Origin: Cupriavidus pinatubonensis
GTDB taxonomy: Bacteria > Pseudomonadota > Gammaproteobacteria > Burkholderiales > Burkholderiaceae
Assembly: GCF_019602855.1 (NCBI RefSeq)
Contig: NZ_CP080766.1
Location: 620,001 to 684,000 of the forward strand
Direction: 5' to 3'
Length of the DNA: 64,000 nt
Shown: positions 1-8,390 of the stretch, in pieces
Layout: every line of letters starts with the position of its first letter
Position numbering within the stretch: the first letter of the stretch is position 1
Position numbers and translations under genes: made by a program
The notes under the pieces: model-generated
Told to the model about the DNA's origin: nothing
What the model saw: only the letters and a program-made list of their open reading frames with translations
Database searches by the model: none

Positions 1-502
1 TGGCGCCGCCCGACTTCGCGCGCGCCATGCGCACGAAGTCCGCGACTGTGCGCGCCGGCGAATCGGCCTTGACGATCAGGAATACCGGGCCCACCACGCG
101 CGGGCCCACCGCCACGAAATCCTTGTGGATGTCGTACTGCTGCGGCAGGCCGGCCGCCGTGTTGATCGCAAACGGCGCGGCAGCCCACAGCAGCGTGTAG
201 CCATCCGGCGCGGCACGCGCGAGCGTTTCGTTGGCGACGCGGGTGCCGGCCCCCGGCTTGTTCTCGACCACGAACTGCTGGCCGTACTTGCGGCTCAGCG
301 ACTCGGCCAGCAGCCGGGCCGAGGTATCGTTGGATCCGCCCGGCCCGTACGGGGAAATCAGCCGCACCGTGCGCGACGGATAGGCCTGCGCCAGCGCGCT
401 CCATGGCGCCAGCGCGGGCGCCGCGCCCAGCAGCAACAGGTCGCGCATGCGGGCCAGCATGGCCCTGCGCGATATCGGGTAGTCGTCTGTCTTGAGCTTC
501 AT
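1..502 (-). CDS. Bug-family (TctC-like) periplasmic solute receptor, 3'-truncated by window edge
   Basis: The 167 visible residues begin with a positively charged segment containing a paired arginine and a leucine-rich stretch ending in ALAQ, a typical export signal (possibly Tat). The family hallmark follows: YPSRTVRLISPYGPGGSND, then a VVENKPGAG motif and a PDGYTLLW motif, all standard for Bug/TTT extracytoplasmic receptors. These proteins bind carboxylates or related small acids and either feed tripartite TctAB permeases or act as sensors. No permease gene is present here. The gene lies 12 nt downstream of the DUF1254 gene and is probably the distal member of the same operon. The C-terminus lies outside the window. 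Confidence 0.88.
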   Translation of the reverse strand, partial: MKLKTDDYPISRRAMLARMRDLLLLGAAPALAPWSALAQAYPSRTVRLISPYGPGGSNDTSARLLAESLSRKYGQQFVVENKPGAGTRVANETLARAAPDGYTLLWAAAPFAINTAAGLPQQYDIHKDFVAVGPRVVGPVFLIVKADSPARTVADFVRMARAKSGGA

Positions 503-514
503 GGACCTCGCTCC

Positions 515-1825
515 TCAGGAAACGCGGCGCACTGCGGGGATGCGGTACTGGCCTTCGATAAAGGCCGGTGCCGGGTGGTAGAGACGCAGGATCAGGTAGA
601 ACGAGCCCGCGGGCGCCGGCAGCCAGTTCTCCGCCTGCGCCGGCCTCTGGTGTGAAATCGGGATGACCAGCCCGCCGTCCGGTTCCAGGCGCAGGCCGGG
701 CGTGCGGTCGCCCACGGCATAGCGGCCGATCTCGTTGGCGCTGAAGAAGCGGTCCTCGCCATACAGCGACACCGACCAGAACGCCTGTGCGGGCGGCAGC
801 ATGCCGGGCGGGAAACGCAGCTCGTACATGTGCTCGCCACGCAGCGGTTCGCCGTCGGCATCGAAATCGGCCATCGCGTAGATCGCCTCGTCGGCCCGCA
901 GCGCGCCCAGGCCCTTCATCGCGGTGCAGGCGCGTTGCAGCCAGTCGTCGCCATAGAGCCCGAGCTTCATGCTGTAGCCCCAGCTCTTGCGGCCCTGGCT
1001 GCGCGTATGCGCCTCGATCACCTGCAGGGCCTGACGATAGGCATTCTCCAGGCCGGCACGGACTTCGGCGCGCAGGCCGGCGATGTCGATCTCGCCCTCG
1101 AGCTTCAGGCCGGCCTTGCGCAGCAGCGTCAGCACGCCCTGCTCGCGTTCGGCGGGCGGATACTCGCGCAGTGCATTGAACAGGTTCTGGAAGAAGTCGA
1201 GCGCTTCGTTGCCGGTGTCGCTCCAGGCGCGCAAGCATTCCGGCATGGTCTTCGCGGGCGCATCGAGCGCAAAGCCGCTTTCGAACGCATGCGCCGCGGC
1301 CAGGTCGGCGGGGCCCTGCACCAGCACGCGGCCCAGCAGCCAGACCAGCGAAGTCGGGCACGCCACCACATGGCTCCCGGTGGCCTGCTGGCCGGGGCCG
1401 ACTAGCGTGACGGTGCTGCCTTCGGCGGACACGTTGCGCGGCCCGAGGTTCTCGAAGTTGTTGGTCCAGGCGTCGAGCAGTTCCACCACGTAGTAGCGGT
1501 CGCGCTCGGGCAGCGGCGGCACGCGCAGCGTGACCGGTCCGTCGGCCAGGTTGATCCAGCCGCAGAAGTAAAGCAGGTCATTGGCGGGCGTGACGACGTC
1601 GCGGTCTTCATGCGTCCACTGGCGCTCGCTGGCCGACAGTGTATTGACCGGCGCGCGGCCATAGCCGGTAGCCGTGCTGACCGAGGTCTGTATGCGGCAG
1701 GTGCGCAAGGTCTCGATTAGCGGATAGCCATAGATCACGACAGGCAATGCGGCGGCGGCAACCAGGGCTTCCTGGCTGGAGCTGTAGACGGGGGCGGAAA
1801 ACAACTGTGGCGCGGGATGGTTCAT
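515..1825 (-). CDS. DUF1254/DUF1214 domain protein
   Basis: A 436-residue protein. The N-terminal half carries the DUF1254 pattern (YGYPLIETLRTCR near residues 38-50, then ANDLLYFCGWINLADGPV), and the C-terminal half has the DUF1214 pattern (FWSVSLYG, RYAVGDRT, and an LRLYHP tail). The biochemical function of this family is unknown; members often sit in catabolic or surface-associated operons. I chose the ATG at 1825 because the family similarity starts there and the in-frame extension up to 2140 only shadows the receptor gene upstream. No convincing signal peptide is visible. It lies between two Bug receptors and is probably co-transcribed with them and the acyl-CoA synthetase. Confidence 0.82.
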   Translation of the reverse strand: MNHPAPQLFSAPVYSSSQEALVAAAALPVVIYGYPLIETLRTCRIQTSVSTATGYGRAPVNTLSASERQWTHEDRDVVTPANDLLYFCGWINLADGPVTLRVPPLPERDRYYVVELLDAWTNNFENLGPRNVSAEGSTVTLVGPGQQATGSHVVACPTSLVWLLGRVLVQGPADLAAAHAFESGFALDAPAKTMPECLRAWSDTGNEALDFFQNLFNALREYPPAEREQGVLTLLRKAGLKLEGEIDIAGLRAEVRAGLENAYRQALQVIEAHTRSQGRKSWGYSMKLGLYGDDWLQRACTAMKGLGALRADEAIYAMADFDADGEPLRGEHMYELRFPPGMLPPAQAFWSVSLYGEDRFFSANEIGRYAVGDRTPGLRLEPDGGLVIPISHQRPAQAENWLPAPAGSFYLILRLYHPAPAFIEGQYRIPAVRRVS

Positions 1826-1871
1826 GCAGGGCTCCGGGAATCTTGAGGGAATAGCGGACGGGCGCGGCGGC

Positions 1872-2873
1872 TCACTCCTGGGCCGCGCCGCTGGACTTGA
1901 CCAGTGCGGCCCAGGACGTAACGTCGCTGCGCATCTGCGCGGCAAATGCACTGCGCGGCTGGGGCGTATAGCGCATGCCGAGCGAATCGGCCTGTGCCTT
2001 GATGGCCGGGTCGCGCATGGCTGCGGCCAATGCGCGCTCCAACCGGTCGACGATGTCGGTGGGCGTGCGCGCGGGCGCGAACAAGGCAAACCAGCTGTCG
2101 ACACCGAACGCGACGCCGGATTCGGTGAAGGTCGGCACATCGGGCAGCGCGGGCGAACGTTCGGAGCCGGTGACGGCCAGCGCCCTCACCTTGCCGCTGC
2201 GAATCAGCGGCAGCGTACCGGCCAGATCGGACATGGCCACGGGCAGCGTGCCGCCGATCACGTCGGTGAGCATCGGGTTGACGCCCTTGTACGGAATATG
2301 GCGCAGGTGGATGCCACTCAAGACGTTGAGGCTTTCGCCGGCCAGGTGACCGCCCGAGCCATTGCCCCAGGAGCCGTAGGCCAGGTCCGCGCCCGGGCGC
2401 TTCGCTGCGGCAATCAGCGCGGGCAGGTCGCGGCCCTTGAAGGCGGGCCCGGCAATCAGCACATTGCCGCCATAGAAGAGCCGCCCGATCGGCACGAAAT
2501 CGCGCACCGGATCGTACGGGAGTTTGGGAAAGATGGCCGGCGCAATCGCATGCGTGGCGGAAATGCCAAGCACCAGCGTGTAGCCGTCGGGCGCGGAACG
2601 CGCGACCTGTGCCGAGCCGATGGTGCCCGTGGCCCCGGCGATGTTCTCCACGACAACCGTCTGGCCGAGATCCTTGGACAGGCCGGCCGCTACCAGCCGG
2701 CCCACGACATCGGTGCCGCCGCCCGCCGGGAACGGCACCACGAGACGGATTGGCTTGTCGGGATAGGCGCCCGCATGCGCCGTGGGCGCCACCGCGCAAA
2801 ACGCCGTCGCGGCGAGTGCGCCCAGTCCACGCAGCACCATGCGCCGCGCCGTCAAGTGCGTCTGCAATTGCAT
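1872..2873 (-). CDS. Bug-family (TctC-like) periplasmic solute receptor
   Basis: A complete 333-residue receptor. The N-terminus has an RRMVLRG twin-arginine-like motif and a hydrophobic stretch ending in AHAG. The mature part opens with YPDKPIRLVVPFPAGGGTD and contains the VVVENIAGATGT and PDGYTLVLG motifs that form the carboxylate-binding pocket entrance in Bug proteins. The ATG at 2873 has a strong AGGAGACG ribosome-binding site. It follows the acyl-CoA synthetase by 94 nt and precedes the DUF1254 gene on the same strand. The ligand is unknown; the acyl-CoA synthetase suggests a carboxylic acid that is activated to a CoA thioester after uptake (inference). Confidence 0.9.
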   Translation of the reverse strand: MQLQTHLTARRMVLRGLGALAATAFCAVAPTAHAGAYPDKPIRLVVPFPAGGGTDVVGRLVAAGLSKDLGQTVVVENIAGATGTIGSAQVARSAPDGYTLVLGISATHAIAPAIFPKLPYDPVRDFVPIGRLFYGGNVLIAGPAFKGRDLPALIAAAKRPGADLAYGSWGNGSGGHLAGESLNVLSGIHLRHIPYKGVNPMLTDVIGGTLPVAMSDLAGTLPLIRSGKVRALAVTGSERSPALPDVPTFTESGVAFGVDSWFALFAPARTPTDIVDRLERALAAAMRDPAIKAQADSLGMRYTPQPRSAFAAQMRSDVTSWAALVKSSGAAQE

Positions 2874-2967
2874 GTTTCGTCTCCTGTTTTATTGAGGGTC
2901 TGCTGCGGAGCCGGTGCCTGTCTGTGCGGGCATCCTGACTCCTTTTCTTCGGATGGGATTGCGTTCG

Positions 2968-5145
2968 CTACAGTGCGCCGTGGCTGTCCGCGCGAAGCGT
3001 GACGACCGCATCGGCGGCGACCAGTCCCTGCGCGGTGACGATGAACGGATTGATCTCGATCGTGTCAAGCCGGTCGCCCAACTCCGCGGCAAGCTGCGAC
3101 ACGCTGGCCAGCACCTGCGCGGCAGCGTTCAGGTCCACCTGCGGGTGGCCCCGGTGCCCTTCGCACAGCGCGGCGACGCGGCTCGCGTGCAGCATGGCGC
3201 GCGCCTGTTCGCGCGACAGCGGCGCCAGTCCGCAGGCGGTCTGGCGGAAGATCTCGACGGCCGTGCCGCCGATGCCGGCCAGCGCGACCAGGCCGAATAC
3301 CGGATCGCGCCGCACGCCGACCATGACCTCGCCCCAGCCCCGCACCATGCGCGCTACCAGCACGCCGTCGAGCGCGACCGGTGTGCCTTTGTCCGTGCGC
3401 AGACCGGCCACGGCCTGCGCCATGCGGCCAAAGGCATCGCGCACCGCCTGCGCGTTGGCGAGGTTGAGCGCCACGCCGCCCACATCGCTCTTGTGCAGGA
3501 TCTCGCGCGAGCACAGCTTGACGACGACGGGGTAGCCGAGACGTTCGGCAATGCGCACGGCCTCTTCAGCGTCACGTGCGAGGTCGTGCGGGGCGACCGG
3601 TACGCCGGCCTCGGCGAGCAGACGCATGGCCTCGTACTCGGACAGCGCGGTGGCAGCTGGCGGAATGTCGCGCAGCAGGTCGTCCTGCGGATCGGATTGT
3701 GCTTGCCCTTCAATCGCGTCATCTCCGCGCGCGTCTTCGAGCGCGGCCGCACGCGCCAGCGTGGCGACCGCTTCGACCGCATGGCCCGGTTCGCGGAACA
3801 CCAGGCAGCCGCGCGCTTCGAGCCAGGCGCGCTTGTCGTCATCGACGAGGCCGGACACCATCAGCGGCGCGGCGTCCGCCGCTTCGCTCAGCACGCCGAT
3901 GGCTTGCTGCAACTCCGGCCAGAACCGCGGGGCATTAGCGCCGCCGGCGAGAAAGACCGCCACGCTGCCGTAGGCGCCACTGCGCGCCACGTCGGCGATG
4001 GCGTCCATGAAAACGCGCGGCTGCGCCACGATCTGCCCCGTGACGTCGATCGGATTGGCGGTACTCGCGAACGGTATCGCGGTACGCAGTGCCGCGGCCG
4101 CGTCGTCGGGCATCGGCGGCAGCGGCAGGCCGAGTTCTTCGGCGCGGTCCGCCATCATGATGCCCACGCCGCCCGACACCGTGACGATGGCCAGCGGCGT
4201 GACCGCATCGGCGTCACCACCGCTGGTGCGCTGCCACGTGGCCGGCCGTCGGCCGCGCGACAGCACATAGCCGAGCCGGAAGAACTCTTCCAGCGTATGG
4301 GCGCGGTGCACGCCGTACGCATCGAACACCGCCTGGTACACCGCGTCTTCGCCGGCCAGGCTGGCCGTATGCGACTGCGCCGAACGTGCGCCGGCTTCGG
4401 TCGTGCCCACCTTGGTAACTACAACCGGCTTGCCGGCTGCACGCGCGGCGGCGAGTGCCCGGCGCAGGCGGGCGCCATCGCGACAGCCTTCGATATAGGC
4501 GAGGATCACGCGGGTGTTCGGATCATGGGCAAGCCACTCGATCACATCGGCCACCTGCAGCCCGGCCTCGTTGCCGGTCGTGACCCAGTGGCTCAGGCCG
4601 AGGCCCGCTTCACGCGCGAGCGCAAAAGCATAGGCGCCGAACGCCCCGCTCTGGCTCACCAGGCCCACTTCGCCGACCGGCGGCGTACCGCTCAGCGCAA
4701 TCGGCGAGAACGTGGCGAACACGCGTTCGCGCAGATTCATGGCGCCAAGGCAGTTGGGGCCCAGCAGTGTGATGCCGGCTTGCTGCGCGCTGCGGGCCAG
4801 GCGCTCCTGCATCTGCACGCCGGCGCCGCCCGCCTCGGCGAAGCCTGAAGTGAACACCACCGCTGCGCGCGTGCCGTTGCCGGCAAGCTGTGCCATCACG
4901 TCCTGGCTGGCGCTGGCCGGCACCGCGATGATGGCCAGGTCGACCGGTTCGCCGATATCTGACAGCGAGCCATAGGCAGGCAAGCCCTGCACTTCGGCCG
5001 CTGATGCGTTGACCGGATAGATGCGTCCCGCATAGCCCAGTTCGCGCAGCAGCCGGATGGGCATGCCGCCCACTTTGTCCGGCTGGGTAGAAGCACCAAT
5101 CACGGCGATCGAACGCGGATACAGCAGGGAATTCAGGTCAACCAT
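2968..5145 (-). CDS. NDP-forming acyl-CoA synthetase (acetate-CoA ligase, ADP-forming type; fused alpha-beta)
   Basis: A 725-residue single-chain enzyme of the ADP-forming acyl-CoA synthetase family. Domain order: CoA-binding Rossmann domain (1-130, with IAVIGAST near 13-20), succinyl-CoA-ligase-like domains (150-430), and an ATP-grasp domain (about 490-720, with YPVVVKLCS and ILHKSDVGG). The family phosphohistidine motif SHT is at 258-260 (His259) followed by LAGEDAVYQ. The family catalyses carboxylic acid + CoA + NTP to acyl-CoA + NDP + Pi in the cytoplasm. The gene is 48 nt downstream of an IclR regulator and 94 nt upstream of a Bug receptor, consistent with uptake and activation of one organic acid. 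The substrate cannot be read from sequence. Confidence 0.88.
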   Translation of the reverse strand: MVDLNSLLYPRSIAVIGASTQPDKVGGMPIRLLRELGYAGRIYPVNASAAEVQGLPAYGSLSDIGEPVDLAIIAVPASASQDVMAQLAGNGTRAAVVFTSGFAEAGGAGVQMQERLARSAQQAGITLLGPNCLGAMNLRERVFATFSPIALSGTPPVGEVGLVSQSGAFGAYAFALAREAGLGLSHWVTTGNEAGLQVADVIEWLAHDPNTRVILAYIEGCRDGARLRRALAAARAAGKPVVVTKVGTTEAGARSAQSHTASLAGEDAVYQAVFDAYGVHRAHTLEEFFRLGYVLSRGRRPATWQRTSGGDADAVTPLAIVTVSGGVGIMMADRAEELGLPLPPMPDDAAAALRTAIPFASTANPIDVTGQIVAQPRVFMDAIADVARSGAYGSVAVFLAGGANAPRFWPELQQAIGVLSEAADAAPLMVSGLVDDDKRAWLEARGCLVFREPGHAVEAVATLARAAALEDARGDDAIEGQAQSDPQDDLLRDIPPAATALSEYEAMRLLAEAGVPVAPHDLARDAEEAVRIAERLGYPVVVKLCSREILHKSDVGGVALNLANAQAVRDAFGRMAQAVAGLRTDKGTPVALDGVLVARMVRGWGEVMVGVRRDPVFGLVALAGIGGTAVEIFRQTACGLAPLSREQARAMLHASRVAALCEGHRGHPQVDLNAAAQVLASVSQLAAELGDRLDTIEINPFIVTAQGLVAADAVVTLRADSHGAL

Positions 5146-5193
5146 ACGAGCGTCTCCAATGCGGGTCTTGTTGTGGATGTTGGGCGTCAGCCG

Positions 5194-6000
5194 CTATTGC
5201 TGCAGGCCGGTGGCCGCCTCGATGGAGCGGACCATTTCCATCAGCAGCGGCGCGATCTTCTTTTCCATGGTCCCGCGCCTGACCTGCGAGCCAGGCAAGG
5301 CGCAGTTGAACAGCAGCGGACGGTTCAGGTAGCGGATGCGCGAATAGACCCCCACGCCATGCACGCCAATGCCGGCATCGCCCTCGTTGAGCGCAAAGCC
5401 GCGCTTCGGGTAGTGGGCGACGTTGTGGCACAGCGTGTCGTAGAACGCGGCGTATTGCTCCGGCCGCTCCTCGCTTGCGGAGGTCATCAGGCTTTCAAAC
5501 TCGGCCTTTGACAAGGTGCACAGATAGGCACGCCCCATGGCCGTACTAAGCACCGAGCGCACGGCGCCGGTACCGGGTCTGGCCGGCGTCCCTTCGTTGT
5601 GGGTGCAGGACTGCAGATAGGTCACGTCGAGCCGGTGCGCCACACCCATCGACACCGCGCCTTCGATGCGGTCGGCCAGCGCCTGCATCAGCGGACGGGC
5701 CACGTGGCGGACTTGCAGGCCGGTCAGGTACGGATAGCCGAGCGCGAGCACCTGGGCGCTGACGAAATACTTGTCGAGCTTGGGATCCCAGTCGAGATAG
5801 CCAAGCTCGAACAGCGTGCGGCAGATGCGCGATACCGTCGCGCGCGGCAGCTGCAGCCGCTGCGCGAGTTCGCCATTGCCAAGCGGCCGCGGCTCGTCGA
5901 TAAAGCAGCGCAGCAGGGCAAAGCCTTTGGCCAGCAGCCCCCCGAAAGACGGGTCTTCGCGGCGGCGCTCGGCAATGAATTGTTCGACGGGCAGGTTCAT
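5194..6000 (-). CDS. IclR-family transcriptional regulator
   Basis: A 268-residue protein with the usual IclR layout: winged HTH at about 20-80 (NGELAQRLQLPRATVSRICRTL) and a C-terminal effector domain (about 95-260) with the family's AVRSVLSTAMGRAYL and KRGFALNEGDAGIGV motifs. It is the first gene of the minus-strand cluster and probably controls the acyl-CoA synthetase, Bug and DUF1254 genes. Three TGGAA/TTCCA half-sites lie 52-77 bp upstream of its start. It is divergent from a LysR gene. The effector is unknown. Confidence 0.9.
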   Translation of the reverse strand: MNLPVEQFIAERRREDPSFGGLLAKGFALLRCFIDEPRPLGNGELAQRLQLPRATVSRICRTLFELGYLDWDPKLDKYFVSAQVLALGYPYLTGLQVRHVARPLMQALADRIEGAVSMGVAHRLDVTYLQSCTHNEGTPARPGTGAVRSVLSTAMGRAYLCTLSKAEFESLMTSASEERPEQYAAFYDTLCHNVAHYPKRGFALNEGDAGIGVHGVGVYSRIRYLNRPLLFNCALPGSQVRRGTMEKKIAPLLMEMVRSIEAATGLQQ

Positions 6001-6051
6001 GGTGTTTCCTCTCTATCCAGTCTGGACACGGAGGCGCCCAGTGTCAAAACG

Positions 6052-6077
6052 TGGAATCCATTTCCAGATGTTGGAAA
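6052..6077. promoter_or_regulatory. Probable IclR-type operator: three alternating half-sites
   Basis: Half-sites TGGAA (6052-6056), TTCCA (6062-6066) and TGGAA (6072-6076) alternate in orientation with an exact 10-bp period. They form two overlapping palindromes, and the second extends to TTTCCA-N5-TGGAAA. The first palindrome closely matches the E. coli IclR box TGGAAATNATTTCCA (known from the literature). It sits between the divergent iclR-type gene (start 6000) and lysR-type gene (start 6148), so it could autoregulate the first and affect the second. Confidence 0.6.
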
Positions 6078-6147
6078 TATAGGTCATCGCCTTGACCCGT
6101 TTCGCGGGTAGGGCATAAGGTACTTTGGACGCCGATTCTCAACCCGG

Positions 6148-7146
6148 ATGCACAGCATGCGACTCAGCCAGATCCAGGATTTCATCGCGGTGGCGGAAGG
6201 CGGCAGCATCCGCGCCGCGGCTCGGACGCGCGACGTGTCGGCGCCCGCGCTGACGAAGAGCATCCGCCAGCTTGAGGACGAACTGCATGTGCCGCTGCTC
6301 ACGCGCACGACGCGCGGGGTCGTGCTGTCGCACTATGGCGAAGCCTTCCTGCGCCGCGCGCGGCTGATTGCCACCGAAGCCCGCCGGGCCACGGAAGAAA
6401 TGACGCAGATGCTGGGCGCGCGTACCGGCACCGTTCGCATTGGCGTCACCGGCGGTCCGGCGCACCTGTTGCTGCCCGCTGCCTTGAACCGGTTCCGCCG
6501 GCAGCATCCGGAAGTGCAGGTCTACATCGACAGCGGCCGCTCTGCGGTGCACCTGCAGGACCTGCGTGCGGGCCTCATCGACGTCGCGGTGAGCCCGATT
6601 CCCGATGAAGGCATTGACCACGACTTCATCTGCGAGCCGCTCTACAACAACGACTCGGTCGTGGTTGCACACCAGGACCATCCGCTGCGCCATGCGCGCA
6701 CGCTGCGTGAGCTGGTGGGTTCGGAATGGATCCTGACTACCTGCCGCATGCACGGGCCTGGCGCGGCCATCATGGATGCCTTCCGCGCGCAGGATCTGCC
6801 CCTGCCCCGCGTGGCCGTGCGGTGCGACACCTTCAACCTCATCCAGGCGCTGCTGCAGGACCGCAGGCTGCTGTGTATGGTTGCGCGCCAACTCATGCAA
6901 GACCGGGTGGGTGCCTCGACGGGGCTGGCGGTCCTTCCGATCGAAGACCCGTTGCCGAGCCACACCGTCTGCCTGATCTACCGCGCCGATTCCCCGATGC
7001 CTCCGGTGGTCGCCAGCTTTGCCGCACAACTGCGGCGCGAGGCGCACTACCTGATCAACATGCCCGACAGCCCGTTGAAGCGACCCGGCGCGCCACCGGA
7101 ACCGCGCGATGACAAGCCTGTGGAAACCGCAGACATTGCCGTATAG
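6148..7146 (+). CDS. LysR-family transcriptional regulator
   Basis: A 332-residue LysR protein. The N-terminal HTH (about 4-62) reads as LSQIQDFIAVAEGGSIRAAAR with a typical helix-turn-helix; a linker helix and the co-inducer-binding fold (about 92-300) follow, with GTVRIGVTGGPAHLLLP as the start of the substrate-binding-protein-like domain. The last 25 residues are proline- and charge-rich and look unstructured. It is divergent from the IclR gene and precedes a degenerate GGDEF remnant. Its target is not obvious: either the divergent acid-utilisation cluster or the downstream amino-acid transporter. The ATG at 6148 fits the family start. Confidence 0.87.
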   Translation: MHSMRLSQIQDFIAVAEGGSIRAAARTRDVSAPALTKSIRQLEDELHVPLLTRTTRGVVLSHYGEAFLRRARLIATEARRATEEMTQMLGARTGTVRIGVTGGPAHLLLPAALNRFRRQHPEVQVYIDSGRSAVHLQDLRAGLIDVAVSPIPDEGIDHDFICEPLYNNDSVVVAHQDHPLRHARTLRELVGSEWILTTCRMHGPGAAIMDAFRAQDLPLPRVAVRCDTFNLIQALLQDRRLLCMVARQLMQDRVGASTGLAVLPIEDPLPSHTVCLIYRADSPMPPVVASFAAQLRREAHYLINMPDSPLKRPGAPPEPRDDKPVETADIAV

Positions 7147-7189
7147 GCCACCCATCTCACGCGACGACACGTTGGCATCCGTCTCCGCA

Positions 7190-7440
7190 AGCGGCACAGA
7201 CCGATTGCGCCCGTTCGACTTCGCGAGATACATCGCCTTGTCCGCCCGGTCGATCCGGGCCGCATCCGCCTCCAGTCATTCCTCGCTGCCGTAACGGCAT
7301 ACCACGTCATCGGCGCGCGCCCGCTGCCGCAACAGCTAGCTCCCGTTTCAGGAGCTGGTCCCCAGCCGAGTGCCCATACCGGCCGTGACCCGCGCTTCCA
7401 GCACCTGGCCGTCGCGCACCACCTTCTGCTCGTGTGGGGG
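7190..7440 (-). pseudogene. Decayed diguanylate cyclase (GGDEF) remnant
   Basis: In one minus-strand frame, three recognisable GGDEF-domain pieces are separated by stops. At 7320-7279 ARADDVVCRYGSEE matches the block ending in the GG(D/E)EF motif. A stop follows at once, then 7260-7201 encodes RADKAMYLAKSNGRNRS, the classic C-terminal end of GGDEF domains. A further piece around 7434-7351 (VVRDGQVLEARVTAGMGT) resembles the strand that normally lies between these two blocks, so the order looks scrambled. No intact reading frame exists. This is a relic, not a working enzyme. Confidence 0.6.
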
Positions 7441-7510
7441 CAAGTCCGACCGCATTCGATCCCATGGGAAAACCCTAGGTTGCGGCATCGGTCTTTCGGA
7501 ACCACACTTC

Positions 7511-7553
7511 GCAACTACATTTGCTTTACGAGCACTTACGCAAATGTAGTTGC
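7511..7553. promoter_or_regulatory. Perfect 14-bp inverted repeat upstream of the amino-acid ABC operon (putative operator)
   Basis: The arms GCAACTACATTTGC (7511-7524) and GCAAATGTAGTTGC (7540-7553) are exact reverse complements around a 15-nt spacer. The repeat lies 66 nt before the start of the binding-protein gene at 7619. Each arm contains ACTACA/TGTAGT, which resembles half-sites recognised by RpiR-family proteins such as HexR (TGTAR-type, known). Because the operon ends in a gene with an RpiR domain, this is the best candidate for its operator. A transcript hairpin is an alternative reading. Confidence 0.55.
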
Positions 7554-7618
7554 CTGACAATGTGCGATACGCACCTTGCCTGATTCATGTTGGTGAACAC
7601 GTCTGAAAGGATTTCCGT

Positions 7619-8365
7619 ATGAAGCTCTTTGCCAAGTTCGCCGCGGCTGTGTGCCTTGCCGCCAGTCTTGTCGCCCACGCCGCACATGCCGAGCAGCTGC
7701 TCGTGGCCGTAGACACCGCCTTCGTCCCGTTCGAGTTCAAGCAAGGCGACAAGTATGTCGGCTTCGACATTGATCTATGGGATGCCATCGCCAGGGATCT
7801 GAAGCTCGACTACAAGCTGCAGCCAATGGATTTCAATGGCATCCTGCCGGCGCTCCAGACCCGCAATGTCGACGTGGCGCTGGCTGGCATCACCATCAAG
7901 GAAGACCGCAAGAAAGTCATCGATTTCTCCGATGGCTACTATGACAGCGGCTTCATGCTGATGGTGCCGAGTTCCAGCACGATCAAGGGCCCGAACGAGC
8001 TGAAGGGCAAATCCCTGGCGCTCAAGACCGGTACTTCCGCTGCCGACTACGCCAAATCGAACTTCGCCGGAACCGATCTGCGGCTCTTCCCGAATATTGA
8101 CAACGCTTACCTTGAACTGAGGACGGGACGCGTGGATGCGGCCATGCACGACACACCGAATGTCCTGTACTACATCCACACCGCCGGCAAAGGACAAGTC
8201 AAGGCAGTCGGGCCGCAGATGATGGCGCAGAAGTACGGCATCGGATTTCCGAAGGGCAGCCCACTGGTTCCCAAGGTCAACGAGGCGCTGGCAAAGATTC
8301 GGGCCGACGGCCGGTACGCCGCTATCTACAAGAAGTGGTTCGGTGTCGAACCGGCAAACATGTGA
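7619..8365 (+). CDS. Periplasmic amino-acid-binding protein of polar amino acid ABC transporter (GlnH-like)
   Basis: A 248-residue family 3 solute-binding protein. A signal peptide covers residues 1-24 (hydrophobic core, cleavage after AAHA). The mature part shows the family features [12 protein letters not shown], a [12 protein letters not shown] signature near 41-55, and [27 protein letters not shown]. It would deliver a polar amino acid or related compound to the permease encoded 25 nt downstream. An AAGGA ribosome-binding site precedes the ATG. The annotated family resembles GlnH, but the cargo is not proven; the acylase-like protein at the end of the operon leaves room for an N-acyl or peptide-like substrate. 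Confidence 0.9.
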   Translation: MKLFAKFAAAVCLAASLVAHAAHAEQLLVAVDTAFVPFEFKQGDKYVGFDIDLWDAIARDLKLDYKLQPMDFNGILPALQTRNVDVALAGITIKEDRKKVIDFSDGYYDSGFMLMVPSSSTIKGPNELKGKSLALKTGTSAADYAKSNFAGTDLRLFPNIDNAYLELRTGRVDAAMHDTPNVLYYIHTAGKGQVKAVGPQMMAQKYGIGFPKGSPLVPKVNEALAKIRADGRYAAIYKKWFGVEPANM

Positions 8366-8390
8366 TCCATCACCGAAGCGGAGAACCTAG

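Noticed and set aside
2914-4848. A 644-codon plus-strand frame
   Set aside because: Antisense to the acyl-CoA synthetase, which has all family motifs.
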